From Lotus japonicus (Eukaryota; Streptophyta; Magnoliopsida; Fabales; Fabaceae), in the NCBI RefSeq assembly GCF_012489685.1, contig NC_080046.1, positions 3,226,501-3,290,500 on the forward strand: 64,000 nucleotides of DNA, given 5' to 3'. This document shows, one piece after another, positions 44,071 through 55,300 of the stretch. Within the stretch, counting starts at the first letter, position 1; every line of letters begins with the position of its first letter. The position numbers and the translations under genes are program-made. Below the pieces are notes generated by a model. It did not search any database and had not been told where the DNA came from. It worked only from the letters and a program-made list of their open reading frames with translations.

Positions 44071-44889
44071 ATCGATCCATCTTGGTAGCAGCATATAATC
44101 GCATCATAGGGCACTAACATTTGATTATGTTTATATCTGATTTGATCTCATGTTGTGGATATAAGTTGTCATCTACCTTGAATTAAGTTGTTATCTCATA
44201 TGTCATGTTATGCACTGAAATTTGAATAACATGCTTTTCTCTTTTTATGTGAAGTATTTGCATGGAGTCAACCCTTTCTGTTTGCTACTTGTTGTTTGGG
44301 CGCTTAATGCTATTAGGCGATGGAGGTCCTTCTGCCGAAATTTAGCTATGTTCGAGTTGGAGACAAGGATTGTAGGCGTTAGAGTAGTGATGGGAGAAGC
44401 AGTTTAACTTTCTTTTTGTAGACTATGTATAAGTCTTCTTCACCATCTAAAAAACTATGTTATTAAACCTTGTTTTCGCCACTGTCTAAATATGCGTACT
44501 TATTTTGAATCTTTCTTATGATGTTGTAAATTACTATTACTGTATGTCGGAAACGGGTTATTTAATTAAGGTTATGTTCTGTTTTCAAACCTATGTTTGA
44601 AGAGTTTTATAAAATAAGTGGCAGGTGTATTCGTTCTAGCGATGTTCTGTTTAGTTCTTAAAAAAAAATTACTCTTGCATTTTAGGATTGCAAATTAATC
44701 CTTAGACTTTGATATGTTCCCAATGTGATTCCTCGGTTGAGAAATTGGGGCGTTACAGCCACAGAAGCATCAAGGCGTGATTATAAGATACAATAGTTTG
44801 AGCATGAAAAAACCCACCACCAACCCGCAAAACTTTTTTAAAAAACGTTTTGAATTAACATAATTAATTTTTTTTTGATAGGCAATGAA

Positions 44890-46410
44890 TTAACATAATC
44901 TATATATATATATGTAAAGCACACTTGAGTTTTAGCTAGCATTAAATCTATATATATATGTAAAGCACACTTGTGTTTTTGCATGCAATTAATGTATTAA
45001 ACCATTAAAGCTCACATACCTTTATATGAAATACATTAAAAAAATAAAAAATTTAATAAGCTAAAAATTGAAAAAAATTGTATTATAAAAACCTATTCAA
45101 CTACTTATATTAAATAACAACATTCATACACTTAAAATTGACTTGAGCTTTGAATTTGACAAATTTAAAAAATAAAAATAAAAAAATAATATTTATTAAT
45201 AAATAATTTAGATAAAATACTTTTAAAATAAAAAAATTTCTATCAATATATATCTATCTATATTGTACTTGGGGCTCTTATTTCCCAAAGTAATTATATA
45301 TATATATATATATATATTTGGTTTTTCCAAAAAAAAATATCTATCTACCTATATCTATCTATCTATCTATCTATCCATATATATATGTAAAGCACATTTG
45401 TGTTTTTGCATGCAATTAATGTATTAAACCATAAAAGCTCACATACCTTTATATTAAATACATTAAAAAATAAAAATTTAATAAACTAAAAACTGAAAAA
45501 AATTGTATTATAAAAACCTATTCAACTACTTATATTAAATAACAACATTCATAGACTTAAAATTGACTTGAGCTTTGCATTTGAAAAATTTAAAAAATCA
45601 AAATAAAAAAATAATATTTATTAATAAATAATTTAGATAAAATACTTTTAAAATAAAAAAATTTATGTAAAGCACACTTGTGTTTTTCATGCAATTAATG
45701 TATTAAACCATAAAAGCTCACATACCTTTATATTAAATACATTAAAAAATAAAAATTTAATAAACTAAAAACTGAAAAAAAATTGTATTATAAAAACCTA
45801 TTCAACTTCTTATATTAAATAACAACATTCATAGACTTAAAATTGACTTGAGCTTTGCATTTGACAAATTTAAAAAATCAAAATAAAAAAATAATATTTA
45901 TTAATAAATAATTTAGATAAAATACTTTTAAAATAAAAAAATTTCTATCAATATATATCTATCTATATTGTACTTGAGGCTCTTATTTCCCAAAGTAATT
46001 ATATATATATATATATATATTTGGTTTTTCCAAAAAAAAAATATCTATCTATCTATATCTATATATATTAGTAAAGCTCACTTGAGCTAAGTATTAAGTA
46101 CAAATACACATATGTATTAAACCATAAAAGCTCACATACCTTTATATTAAATACATTAAAAAATAAAAAAATTAATAAACTAGAAACTAAAAAAAATTGT
46201 ATTATAAAAACCTATTCAACTACTTATATTAAATAACAACATTCAGACTTAAAATTGACTTGAGCTTTGCATTTGACAAATTTAAAAAATCAAAATAAAA
46301 AACAAAATAATATTTATTAATAAATAATTTAGATAAAATACTTTTAAAATAAAAAATTTCTATCAATATATATCTATCTATATTGTACTTGGGGCTCTTA
46401 TTTCCCAAAG

Positions 46411-46452
<42 letters not shown>

Positions 46453-46531
46453 GGTTTTCCAAAAAAAAATATCTATCTATATATATTAGTAAAGCTCACT
46501 TGAGCTAAGTATTAAGTACAAATACACGTGA
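44890..46531. repeat. Tandem array, units of about 400-425 bp
   Basis: GTAAAGC(A/T)CACTTG begins units at 44960, 45387, 45667, 46071 and 46489. Units share TAAACCATAAAAGCTCACAT, CAACATTCATAGACTTAAAA, TTGTACTTGGGGCTCTTATT, a long (AT)n run and CTAT tetranucleotides. The second unit lacks about 130 bp including the (AT)n part. Very AT-rich, non-coding. Confidence 0.8.
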
Positions 46532-48118
46532 GAACCTACATACATTAGTAAAAAAATTGGTGTTTTAATGAGATAGCTTAGTGAGTGAATGAATGGGTAG
46601 TGAAAACTTGTGCACTAATAATTTCAGTTTTAAACTTAATAAATATCAAATGTATAAGCAAAAGAGTAACATCCATGCCAAAAATGTAACAGACCACAAA
46701 GTTATATCTGCAAATGGTTTTCGCACAATACCTTAAATTAAAATCAAATTTAATGTTAATTTTAAACTAATATCAATTTAGTTCAAGAAAAAAAAAACTA
46801 TTAACAATAAAGCATACTTCCACCAAAATTAATCTTGATATGCAATGGTCTTAGTTTGCTATCTAATTTTCTACACGAATATATGTCTATTTTTCTTAAA
46901 CTCAAACTCTTAGAATTCCTTAACATAGTAACTCGGAAGAAAAACTAACATTAAATTAAAAATAGTAGCATGATGGCAATTTACCAGTGTCAAAAACTGA
47001 ATAAAATTGTTAATGTCAGGAGGCTATTCAACTATCTACATTAAATAAATAAATAATGAAATGTATTATATTGAACCATGCATCTATTATATCTCTATAT
47101 AAACAAACCAGTGAAATCACTCACAAACTCAAATTATTCATATTTCTTAGACTTCAACTGCTGGTGAGAAAAAAATGACAATTGTCTCTAACTACTTCAA
47201 CAAGTATGTCATTTTTAATTATTTTAGTTAATTTCAAAATTGCTTTTAAATTACTCATTCTTATTTCTTTATTGCAGGAGAAAGATCATCAACAACAACA
47301 AGAAACACACATTACTTAGTGATATATCCCCGTTGCAGATGATTGGAAAATAAAACGGTGAGTTTCACATATATGGTAATTTACTAAACAATTCTTCTCA
47401 TTCAATTGAAATCATACAAATATATCATCATTTCTATATTTATATGACACAAATCAGTAACAAAGTGTGAGCCACATAAATTTATATACTGCACTAGAAA
47501 GATAAGTATAAAATGTAGTACTCACTATATTCTTGATAAGAAATAGGAATCTTTCACTCCTCAATATTGTCATATTATGGAAAAAATAGCAACTTAATCG
47601 TTCAAAGAGAACAAATGACGTCCATCCTGCAGTTAGATAGAATCTATTTTTATGTTCGTGAAAGTGATTTTAAAAGAACTTCTATGCCACCAGCAATGGT
47701 AAACAACCACATCAATCTTGATAAAAAAAATTAGCACAACTGATAACATCATTGCAACGACTAAATCAATATTAGAAAAAAAAATAGTAGACTACCACGT
47801 TCATTTCAATACTAATCTAATTAAGTAATTAGTTTTTTTTTTATATAAAAAAAAACTGTTTTTTTTTTATATAAAAAAAACTACTCTCATTTCAATCTCA
47901 ATAGAAATCTACCTATTTTTTCTTCCGATGAAGCAAAAAAAAAAAAAAAAAACTACCTGTTTGATCCTTTTTTCCCTTATTAGAGAAAGAAAGTGTGAGA
48001 ATATCATAACTCAATTATATTTAATTATACATATATTCTAAATATTCTTCTAAATAATAGCTTTCTTACCTTTTGTAAATTTAAATATTACAATTAAAAA
48101 ATACAAATTAAAAACGAA
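46532..48118. other. AT-rich, probable Helitron body, no gene recognised
   Basis: Ends in the Helitron-type terminus at 48119-48147. Short frames only, with no motif. Confidence 0.4.
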
Positions 48119-48147
48119 CCCGTGCAACGCACGGGTTTAATTTCTAG
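48119..48147 (+). mobile_element. Helitron-type 3' terminus
   Basis: Perfect hairpin CCCGTGCAACGCACGGG (48119-48135), 8 bases, then CTAG (48144-48147) followed by T. The 5' partner is unresolved; candidates are the TCTATATATAT phrases in the array upstream. Confidence 0.65.
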
Positions 48148-48169
48148 TATATATGTATAAGAGAATTGA

Positions 48170-48330
48170 ATTACATTAGTAAGTTGGCATGTGAGTGAGT
48201 GAGGATTAAGAAACCGTTAGAAATGAAAAGTCTCAATAATAATCTACATTGGCATGTGAGTGAGTGAGGATTAAGAAACTGTTAGAAATAAAGTCTCAAT
48301 AATAATCTACATTGGTAAGTTGTCATGTGA
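48170..48330. repeat. Short tandem repeat, three units of 60-72 bp
   Basis: GGCATGTGAGTGAGTGAGGA ... AGTCTCAATAATAATCTACATT starts near 48186, 48250 and, diverged, 48317. Non-coding. Confidence 0.7.
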
Positions 48331-48339
48331 GTGGTTTAA

Positions 48340-49675
48340 GGGGATAAAGAAAACTGACCGAAAGGAAAAGCCCCTAATAATGGTTAAATAAATACATAGA
48401 TGAATATATATAATCAACTTGGTGGGTTGATGTGTTGAGAAGCTTCAAATTGGAATGTATCACTTCTGCGCTAGGCTCTATCGGGTGTACATTACCTTAC
48501 ATGTTTGGTTATAACAGAGTGTCTTGGTGACTTTGCTTCTTGGTGCTCCCTAAGTACCTATCTTCTACTGCATTGTTGGCTTGAGAGATTAAGATGGATC
48601 TGGCTTTACTATGTGGCCTTTGCAGTTTCGTTTGCTTTTCTTTCGACCACTGTTTGGGTCCTTATGTTTCTGATTTTCTGTTTTTTTTTGGTTATGTTGT
48701 TTCTAAACTTCTAGCTCACTTGGGAGAACTTTTGTTCCCAAGACCTATGTTTATTTATCTACTTATCTTTTGTTCATTAGCACTGAAAAATTATGTACAT
48801 AGCTTTGAAGGAAATATCTTGGCTTATCATTTTTATGTTTACATATTTTACTAATAAAAGTTGTTCAATACAGGTGAACAATGCAGGGATTGGTGGAATT
48901 GTAATTAAAGACAATGATTTATACAAGTGAGCTATCTATGACCTTGGGGTAAGTATCTAGGGATGTCGGGCATGTAGACAATAGATGATGATAGTTTAAA
49001 TGTTCTCTGTTCTCAGTTCTCACACTGTTTATTAGAAAGGTTGTAATTGTTTAACTTTGAAAGCAAGGGTACATGTTTAGATAGATAGTAAAAAGATACG
49101 GTAAACCAAAATCATAGAGGACAGAAGTAACTTCCCTTAAGTTTTATTAGGTTTTATGGGTGTCGACCATGATTTTGAAAATAACCTATCCTGAGTTTTC
49201 CTTACTTTTCAGACGTTATCAGAAGATGGCCGGAATAAGGCAATCCCTAAACATATGAGTTAGCTGAAGAATGCTTGCAAACAAATTATTTTGGTGCTAA
49301 AAATCACTACTATAGAAAAAATGAATTAATTAGCACTGATATGGTTCTAAATTCTAATTGACGTGAAAGGTTTCCATTTTTATTGTCTTATACTTTTTAC
49401 TCTCACTAAACTTCTTTTGATTTCTAATTTTTGCTCTTGATTTCTTATGGTTTCAATACTTTCAGAGTAACTACATACATGCTTCTATAGGGAGAAATGT
49501 TGCAGATAAATTTAAGAATATTTTGAAAGAAATAAAATATACACAATCATCAATTGTATGGTCTCAAAAAATAAAGAACAAATTATTATAATTAGAAAAA
49601 TGCTACAACTAGAGTCAAGAAAATAGCATGTAATGACTTTCTTAACTTTATAAAAATCTTACAATTAAAAACAAA
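48340..49675. other. AT-rich, no gene recognised
   Basis: Frames at 48505-48854 are hydrophobic but have no family resemblance or coding-like composition. Confidence 0.35.
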
Positions 49676-49698
49676 CCCTGCACGGGTTTAATATCTAG
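49676..49698 (+). mobile_element. Helitron-type 3' terminus with shortened hairpin
   Basis: CCCTGCACGGG, eight bases, CTAG (49695-49698), then T. Upstream text (ATCTTACAATTAAAAACAAA) parallels that before the terminus at 48119, so the two are the same family with six bases lost from the hairpin. Confidence 0.5.
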
Positions 49699-49961
49699 TT
49701 AATGATTATTTCAAAAATTAAAGTTAGTCAAGTATCAATAACATTAATCTGAATTAATTTTCTTTTATAAAAAAAAAACTGTTTTTAATACACATATTCA
49801 ATCATTCTTTAATTCATTAATTGTTTACTCAATTAAAAAATTTAATAAATGCTTTATTCCTTTCCTGAAAAAAGGTTTTAATACACCTATTTAATTGTTT
49901 TTAATTACGTAAATTTTTAGTCAACTAATGAAAGACATTAAATGCTATACAATAAATGTTA

Positions 49962-50995
49962 GAGTAAAATACACTCACCCCCCTCAAGATTTGCAAGAAT
50001 GACACTCCACCCCATTCTTTTTAAAAATCTACACTCCACCCCATTTTTTATAAAGGCAAAATTTAGTGACGAAAACAAATTTGTCACTACTAAAAACTAA
50101 TTACTAATTAGTAAAAATTTAAATAAATTTAATGCATATACACTATCATACATTAATTTATGAAAATAATTTTACTGAATTAAATTTAAAAAAATCATAC
50201 ACTCTGTCTGTTAAGTCCACATCTCATCTATCTCCAAATCATATTTCTCACCACAAACGGCCACCACCAAGCCTTTACTCCCTTTAACACGGCTCCACTG
50301 TCCCACAATGTGAAACCACATGGCACCACCATGCCTCAAAGTTTTGTTGCGACCTGAACCCCAGAACGTGAATCGCACATCCCTAAAGCCACTTGTTCAA
50401 CTACTTTTTGTGAATTTCACCCCTTTAAGTTGTGAGCGAATGCTCTGTTGGTCTAAGATATTGTTGGATTTTGTTAAAAACGATGCTCCACCGCCTCGTT
50501 GGGCTCTAATAACCTCAGATCCACTTCATATTTTCATAATTTTGTTTCTCTATTTTCTTCACCCATTTGTGTTGCTTTTTTGGCCTACAACCCAATTTTG
50601 AAAATTGGAGGTATAAAGAGATTATTTTGATTAAAATTGAATTATTACCAAATATGAAAACACAAGCATGTTTCACTATGTTCGAGATATGGTTTGTAAC
50701 TCGGGCAGGTGTGCTATTGCATAATTTGCATTGTGAATTTACGGAGGAAAAAACGCGATTGAGAGAACGAGGAGGATTGTGATGTTTTCATTTTTAAATT
50801 TATTGGATTATATTGAATTATTTTTTTTTTGAAATTATTGATTAACAATTTAAATAATATCTAATTATTAATGAAGAATATTTTTCGTCACTAAATTTGC
50901 CTCTATATAAAATGGGGTGGGATGTAGATTTTAGATAAGAATGGGGTGGAGTGTAATTATAACAAACCTTAAGGGGGGGTGAGTGTACTTTACTC
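49962..50995. mobile_element. Non-autonomous MULE with exact 9-bp duplication
   Basis: Ends GAGTAAAATACACTCACCCC and (reverse complement of the right end) GAGTAAAGTACACTCACCCC start inverted repeats of about 120 bp that share ATTCTTTTTAAAAATCTACA-like text and the ACTAAATTTTGCC boundary. Flanked by TAAATGTTA at 49953-49961 and 50996-51004. The interior (50090-50870) has a frame at 50320-50601 (MAPPCLKVLLRPEPQNVNRT) without a recognised domain; it may be captured host DNA. Confidence 0.85.
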
Positions 50996-51004
50996 TAAAT
51001 GTTA

Positions 51005-51435
51005 TATTCGAAACTTTTTTAAAAAACCTTTTGAATTAACCTATATAATGATTCTATAGATGAAGTTTAATTTTCGGTCAATTAAAAATTACTATAAATG
51101 CTATATTCCTTTCCTTAAAATACGTTTTTGATAAACCGATAAAATTATTATTTCCAAAATTAATGTTAGTCAAATATTAATATCATTAACTGGTATGCTA
51201 ACTAGATAACCGTTTTTAAATACATGATCAGGGGTCAATGGTAGAAAAAAGTAATAAAAATTCTTTAATACATTAATTTTTAGTCAATAAAAAATTACAA
51301 TAAATGCTATATTCCTTTTCTTACAAAAAAAAATATGTTTTTTTATGTAAAATGTTTTCTTTGTGGAAGTCTTTTACCATGTAATCTAAACACACACACA
51401 CACATACATACATACATACATATACATACATACAT

Positions 51436-51474
<39 letters not shown>

Positions 51475-51694
51475 TGTCTTCAAATCATATTTTCACTTTC
51501 AATTTATCATACCATTACTTATATTTACTCTTAGGTTTTTAAAAAAATACCTAAGTAATATGAAAAATTATTTTGATAATCACACAAAATTTTAGAAGTT
51601 GTGTGACACTCATTGTGATTTTGTTTGGTTGAATGCTAATTTTTTTCATATCTTAATTTATTAATACGTGCCTAAATAATGAGATCAATATTCG
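51005..51694. other. AT-rich flank with microsatellites
   Basis: (CA)n, (CATA)n and (TA)n runs follow one another at about 51389-51471. No gene recognised. Confidence 0.6.
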
Positions 51695-51723
51695 CCGTTC
51701 AACGCACGGGGTAAAAACGCTAG
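51695..51723 (+). mobile_element. Helitron-type 3' terminus, imperfect
   Basis: Imperfect hairpin CCGTTCAACGCACGGG (51695-51710), then GTAAAAACG and CTAG (51720-51723) followed by T. Confidence 0.5.
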
Positions 51724-51929
51724 TGAATTCTCAAATAACAATAAGCTGCAATTGACATAATCGCTACAGAGCACTCAAATGATAATTGACATACTTAAAC
51801 ATTTGTGAAAAAGTGCACCCTCTAAGGAAATTCAATTGAATAGTTAAATGATGATGTAATTTCACACAGTTTTTTTCTGACAGAACTTTAAAAAATGTCT
51901 GTATACAAAATTAAATTATATATGCAGGG

Positions 51930-52214
51930 TGGACTGGGCGAGCCCCTAGAGGGGCGATGCCCAGGGTTTAGCCCACCCAAAGGCGAGTGTCTGGCCTTAA
52001 ATTGGGCCTCAACTTCGGAGGCCCAATTGGCCCAATGGGTAGTACTCAAGTCCTATAAATAGAAGGTAGATACCAATTGTAAGGGACTTTTGGCTCATTT
52101 TATGAAATAACACATGAAATTCAGCACTCTCTCTCTCTCATTCTCATTCTCTCTTTAGCACATTCTTCCACTCTCTAGGTACTATCCTTTCCTTCAATGT
52201 TCATTCCCGGAACA
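51930..52214 (+). repeat. e2 5' LTR
   Basis: 285 bp, TGGACTGGG...CCCGGAACA. TATA box CCTATAAATAG at 52052-52062. It differs from the 3' LTR by four substitutions and two CT units of a (CT)n run by eye, about 98.6 percent identity. At 1.3e-8 per site per year this is near half a million years, with wide error. Confidence 0.94.
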
Positions 52215-52216
52215 TT

Positions 52217-52234
52217 TGGCGCTGTCTGTGGGGA
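52217..52234 (+). promoter_or_regulatory. e2 primer binding site
   Basis: TGGCGCTGTCTGTGGGGA, two bases after the LTR. It matches the TGGCGCCGTCTGTGGGGA-type primer site common in plant Ty3/gypsy elements, with one change. I do not assign the tRNA. Confidence 0.75.
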
Positions 52235-52380
52235 ACGATAAACTTTCTATTCCCATTCACGTGGACTGATTGTGCAAGATACGATCTCTGGTTACGATTT
52301 GGTGATTCTAAAGTTTTTCTTGGTGTGATTCTGTGATCGGTACTGGTTTTCCGATCGAGTTCGTGTCATTCCTGGTTTAG

Positions 52381-55300
52381 ATGGAAACTCGACGCAGGAA
52401 GCAGCATCATTCGCCGGTGCGACGGCGAACCTTGCCACCTCGGCGGCCTCAGCGAGTTGTTTTGGATTCTCCGATGCGAACAGCGGGAGTACAGGCTACA
52501 CGCACTTCTTTGCCGCCTTCTCCTCCTCCATCACCACCACCTCCTCCATCGCCTTCTCTTCCTTCGCAGATCGGATCTCCGGAGCGCTCACCGGAGAATT
52601 CACCTACTCCAGAGCGACAACCAGCAGTGACGCAGGAGGAATGGCGCCATATGATGCGCAGCATTGGCGACATCCAGCAGCAGAATGAGCATTTACAAGC
52701 TCAGTTGGATTTCTACCGCCGCGAGCAACAGGATGATGGAGGCAGAGAAGCGGATTCTGCAGCTGAGTTCCGTCCGTTCTCGGAGGATGTTGAGAATGTG
52801 GCGATTCCAGATAATATGAAAACGTTAGTTCTGGATTCTTACAGCGGGGATTCTGATCCGAAGGATCATCTTCTGTATTTCAACACGAAGATGGTGATAA
52901 TTGCAGCATCAGATGCGGTGAAATGCAGGATGTTTCCATCGACTTTCAAATCGACGGCGATGGCATGGTTCACAACTTTGCCGCGCGGATCGATTTCGAA
53001 TTTCAGGGACTTCTCATCCAAGTTTCTAGTGCAATTCTCGGCAAACAAAAATCAGCCGGTGACGATCAATGATCTATACAACATTCGCCAACAAGAAGGA
53101 GAGTCACTGAAGGAGTACATGGCAATGTACAGCACTGCATCGGTCAAGGTAGAGGATGAGGAGCCTCGAGCTTGTGCTCTAGCATTCAAGAACGGTTTGT
53201 TACCGGGAAGGTTGAACAGCAAGTTGACACGCAAGCCTGCACGTTCGATGGAAGAGATGCGTGCTCGCGCTAGCACTTATATTCTTGACGAGGAGGATGA
53301 TGCTTTCAAAAGAAAGCGCGCAAAACTGGAAAAAGGCAACACGTCGCCCAAGCGTGTGAACAAAGATAAGAATGGCGAAGTTAAGGGGGATGGCAAGCAG
53401 GAAAGAGAAGACAAAGGAAAGGCGGTATTAAAACCGACCAAGGCACAATTATATCCACGGCGCGATGATTATGAACAACGCCGGCCTTGGCAATCTAAGT
53501 CTCATCGCCAGCGGGAGGAGGCTGACATGGTGATGAACACAGATTTAACGGATATGCTCCGCGAGGCGAGGGACGCACATCTAGTGGATGAACCAGAGGC
53601 CCCAAAGTATCAACCACGGGACGCCAATCCCAAGAAGTGGTGTGAATACCATCGGTCCATCGGGCATGACACGGACGACTGCTGGACTTTGCAGCAGGAG
53701 ATTGATAAGTTGATTCGGGCGAGACACTTCAGGCGAGGAGACGAGCGTCAAGGCGATGGACGTCAGGACAATCGTTCTGGCGCAGGACAATATCGGGGAA
53801 ATCGCCAAGGCCAGTGGCGCAACAATGGCGATCGCAACAAAACGGATAAGCGAGAGGAGGAGCGAGCAGACAATAAGGACGAGAAGAAGCAAGAATCAGC
53901 GGCTATCGCCACAAAAGGGGCTGATGACACGTTCGCTCAACACTCAGGACCGCCCGTAGGGACCATAAACACCATCGCCGGAGGATTTGGCGGTGGAGGC
54001 GACACCGACGCGGCGCGGAAACGTCATATTCGTGCAGTTAATTCGGTTCATGAAGTTGCTTTCGGATTCGTGCACCCTGACATAACAATCTCGATGGCAG
54101 ACTTTGAGGGGATAAAACCTCACAAGGATGACCCAATAGTAGTGCAATTAAGGTTGAATAGTTTCAACGTTAGAAGGGTACTCCTGGATCAGGGAAGCTC
54201 AGCTGATATCATCTATGGCGACACATTTGACAAGTTGGGACTGACTGACAGTGATCTGACTCCATATGCTGGAACCTTGGTGGGTTTTGCAGGAGAGCAA
54301 GTAATGGTGCGAGGATTCATTGATCTGGATACAATATTCGAGGAAGATGAGTGTGCAAGAGTTTTGAAGGTAAGGTATCTAGTCCTCCAGGTGGTGGCAT
54401 CTTATAATGTCATCATTGGGCGAAATACATTGAATCGCCTCTGTGCTGTAATTTCAAAAGCCCACTTGGCGGTTAAGTATCTACTAAGCAATGGAAAGGT
54501 TGGTAAGCTGAAGGTTGACCAGAAGATGGCGAGGGAATGTTATAATAATTGCCTCAACCTGTATGGTAAGAAGAGTGCGTTGGTCGGACACAGATGTTAT
54601 GAAATTGAAACTGCGGATGAGAATCTTGACCCACGTGGCGAGGGGCGAGTGAACAGGCCGACACCAATTGAGGAAACAAAGGCGCTAAAGTTTGGCGATC
54701 GCACTTTGAAGATTGGGACCAGATTGACGGACGAGCAGGAGACGCGCCTGACAAAGTTGCTAGGCGAGATTTTAGATTTGTTTGCTTGGAGCTGCAAGGA
54801 TATGCCCGGAATTGATCCAAACTTCATCTGCCATCGATTAGCATTGAATCCAAGTGTCAAGCCAGTTTCACAACTCAGGAGGCGCTTGGGCGGAGACAAG
54901 GGAAAGGCAGTTCAACAGGAAGTAAACAAGTTGCTGGCGGCAGAGTTCATCAGGGAGGTGAAATATCCGACGTGGTTGGCGAACGTCGTGATGGTGAAGA
55001 AGGCGAACGGAAAATGGCGAATGTGCGTGGATTACACAGACTTAAACAAAGCATGCCCAAAGAATTCTTATCCCCTTCCCAGCATTGATGGTCTAGTTGA
55101 TGGTGCCTCGGGCAACGAACTGCTTAGCTTGATGGATGCTTACTCTGGTTATCATCAAATCCGCATGCACCCAGCAGACGAGGACAAAACGGCTTTCATG
55201 ACCGCCAGGGTCAACTATTGCTATCGCACCATACCGTTTGGATTAAAGAATGCTGGGGCGACCTATCAAAGATTGATGGATAGGGTTTTTGCTGGGCAGG

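Larger units (their letters stand above)
42224..44757 (+). mobile_element. Solo LTR, 2.5 kb
   Basis: Starts TGTAAGACCCCGATAATTTA and ends GGGGCGTTACA, flanked by GCCAT (42219-42223) and GCCAC (44758-44762), four of five identical. No gag-pol, primer site or second LTR. The plus-strand promoter CCTATAAATAGC at 43166-43177 lies mid-element, as expected in an LTR. The TGTAAGACCCC...GTTACA ends are typical of a long-LTR Ty3/gypsy group in plants (recalled). The 61- to 132-codon frames inside are not convincing. Confidence 0.7.

Noticed and set aside
43841..44107. CRISPR-like array or repeat protein in the solo LTR
   Set aside because: Units are adjacent without unique spacers, and the sequence is plant LTR minisatellite.
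48505..48854. Small membrane protein
   Set aside because: Hydrophobic frames from T-rich DNA, overlapping in two frames, with no family signal.
51335..51595. 86-residue ORF
   Set aside because: It is largely translated CA/CATA/TA microsatellite.
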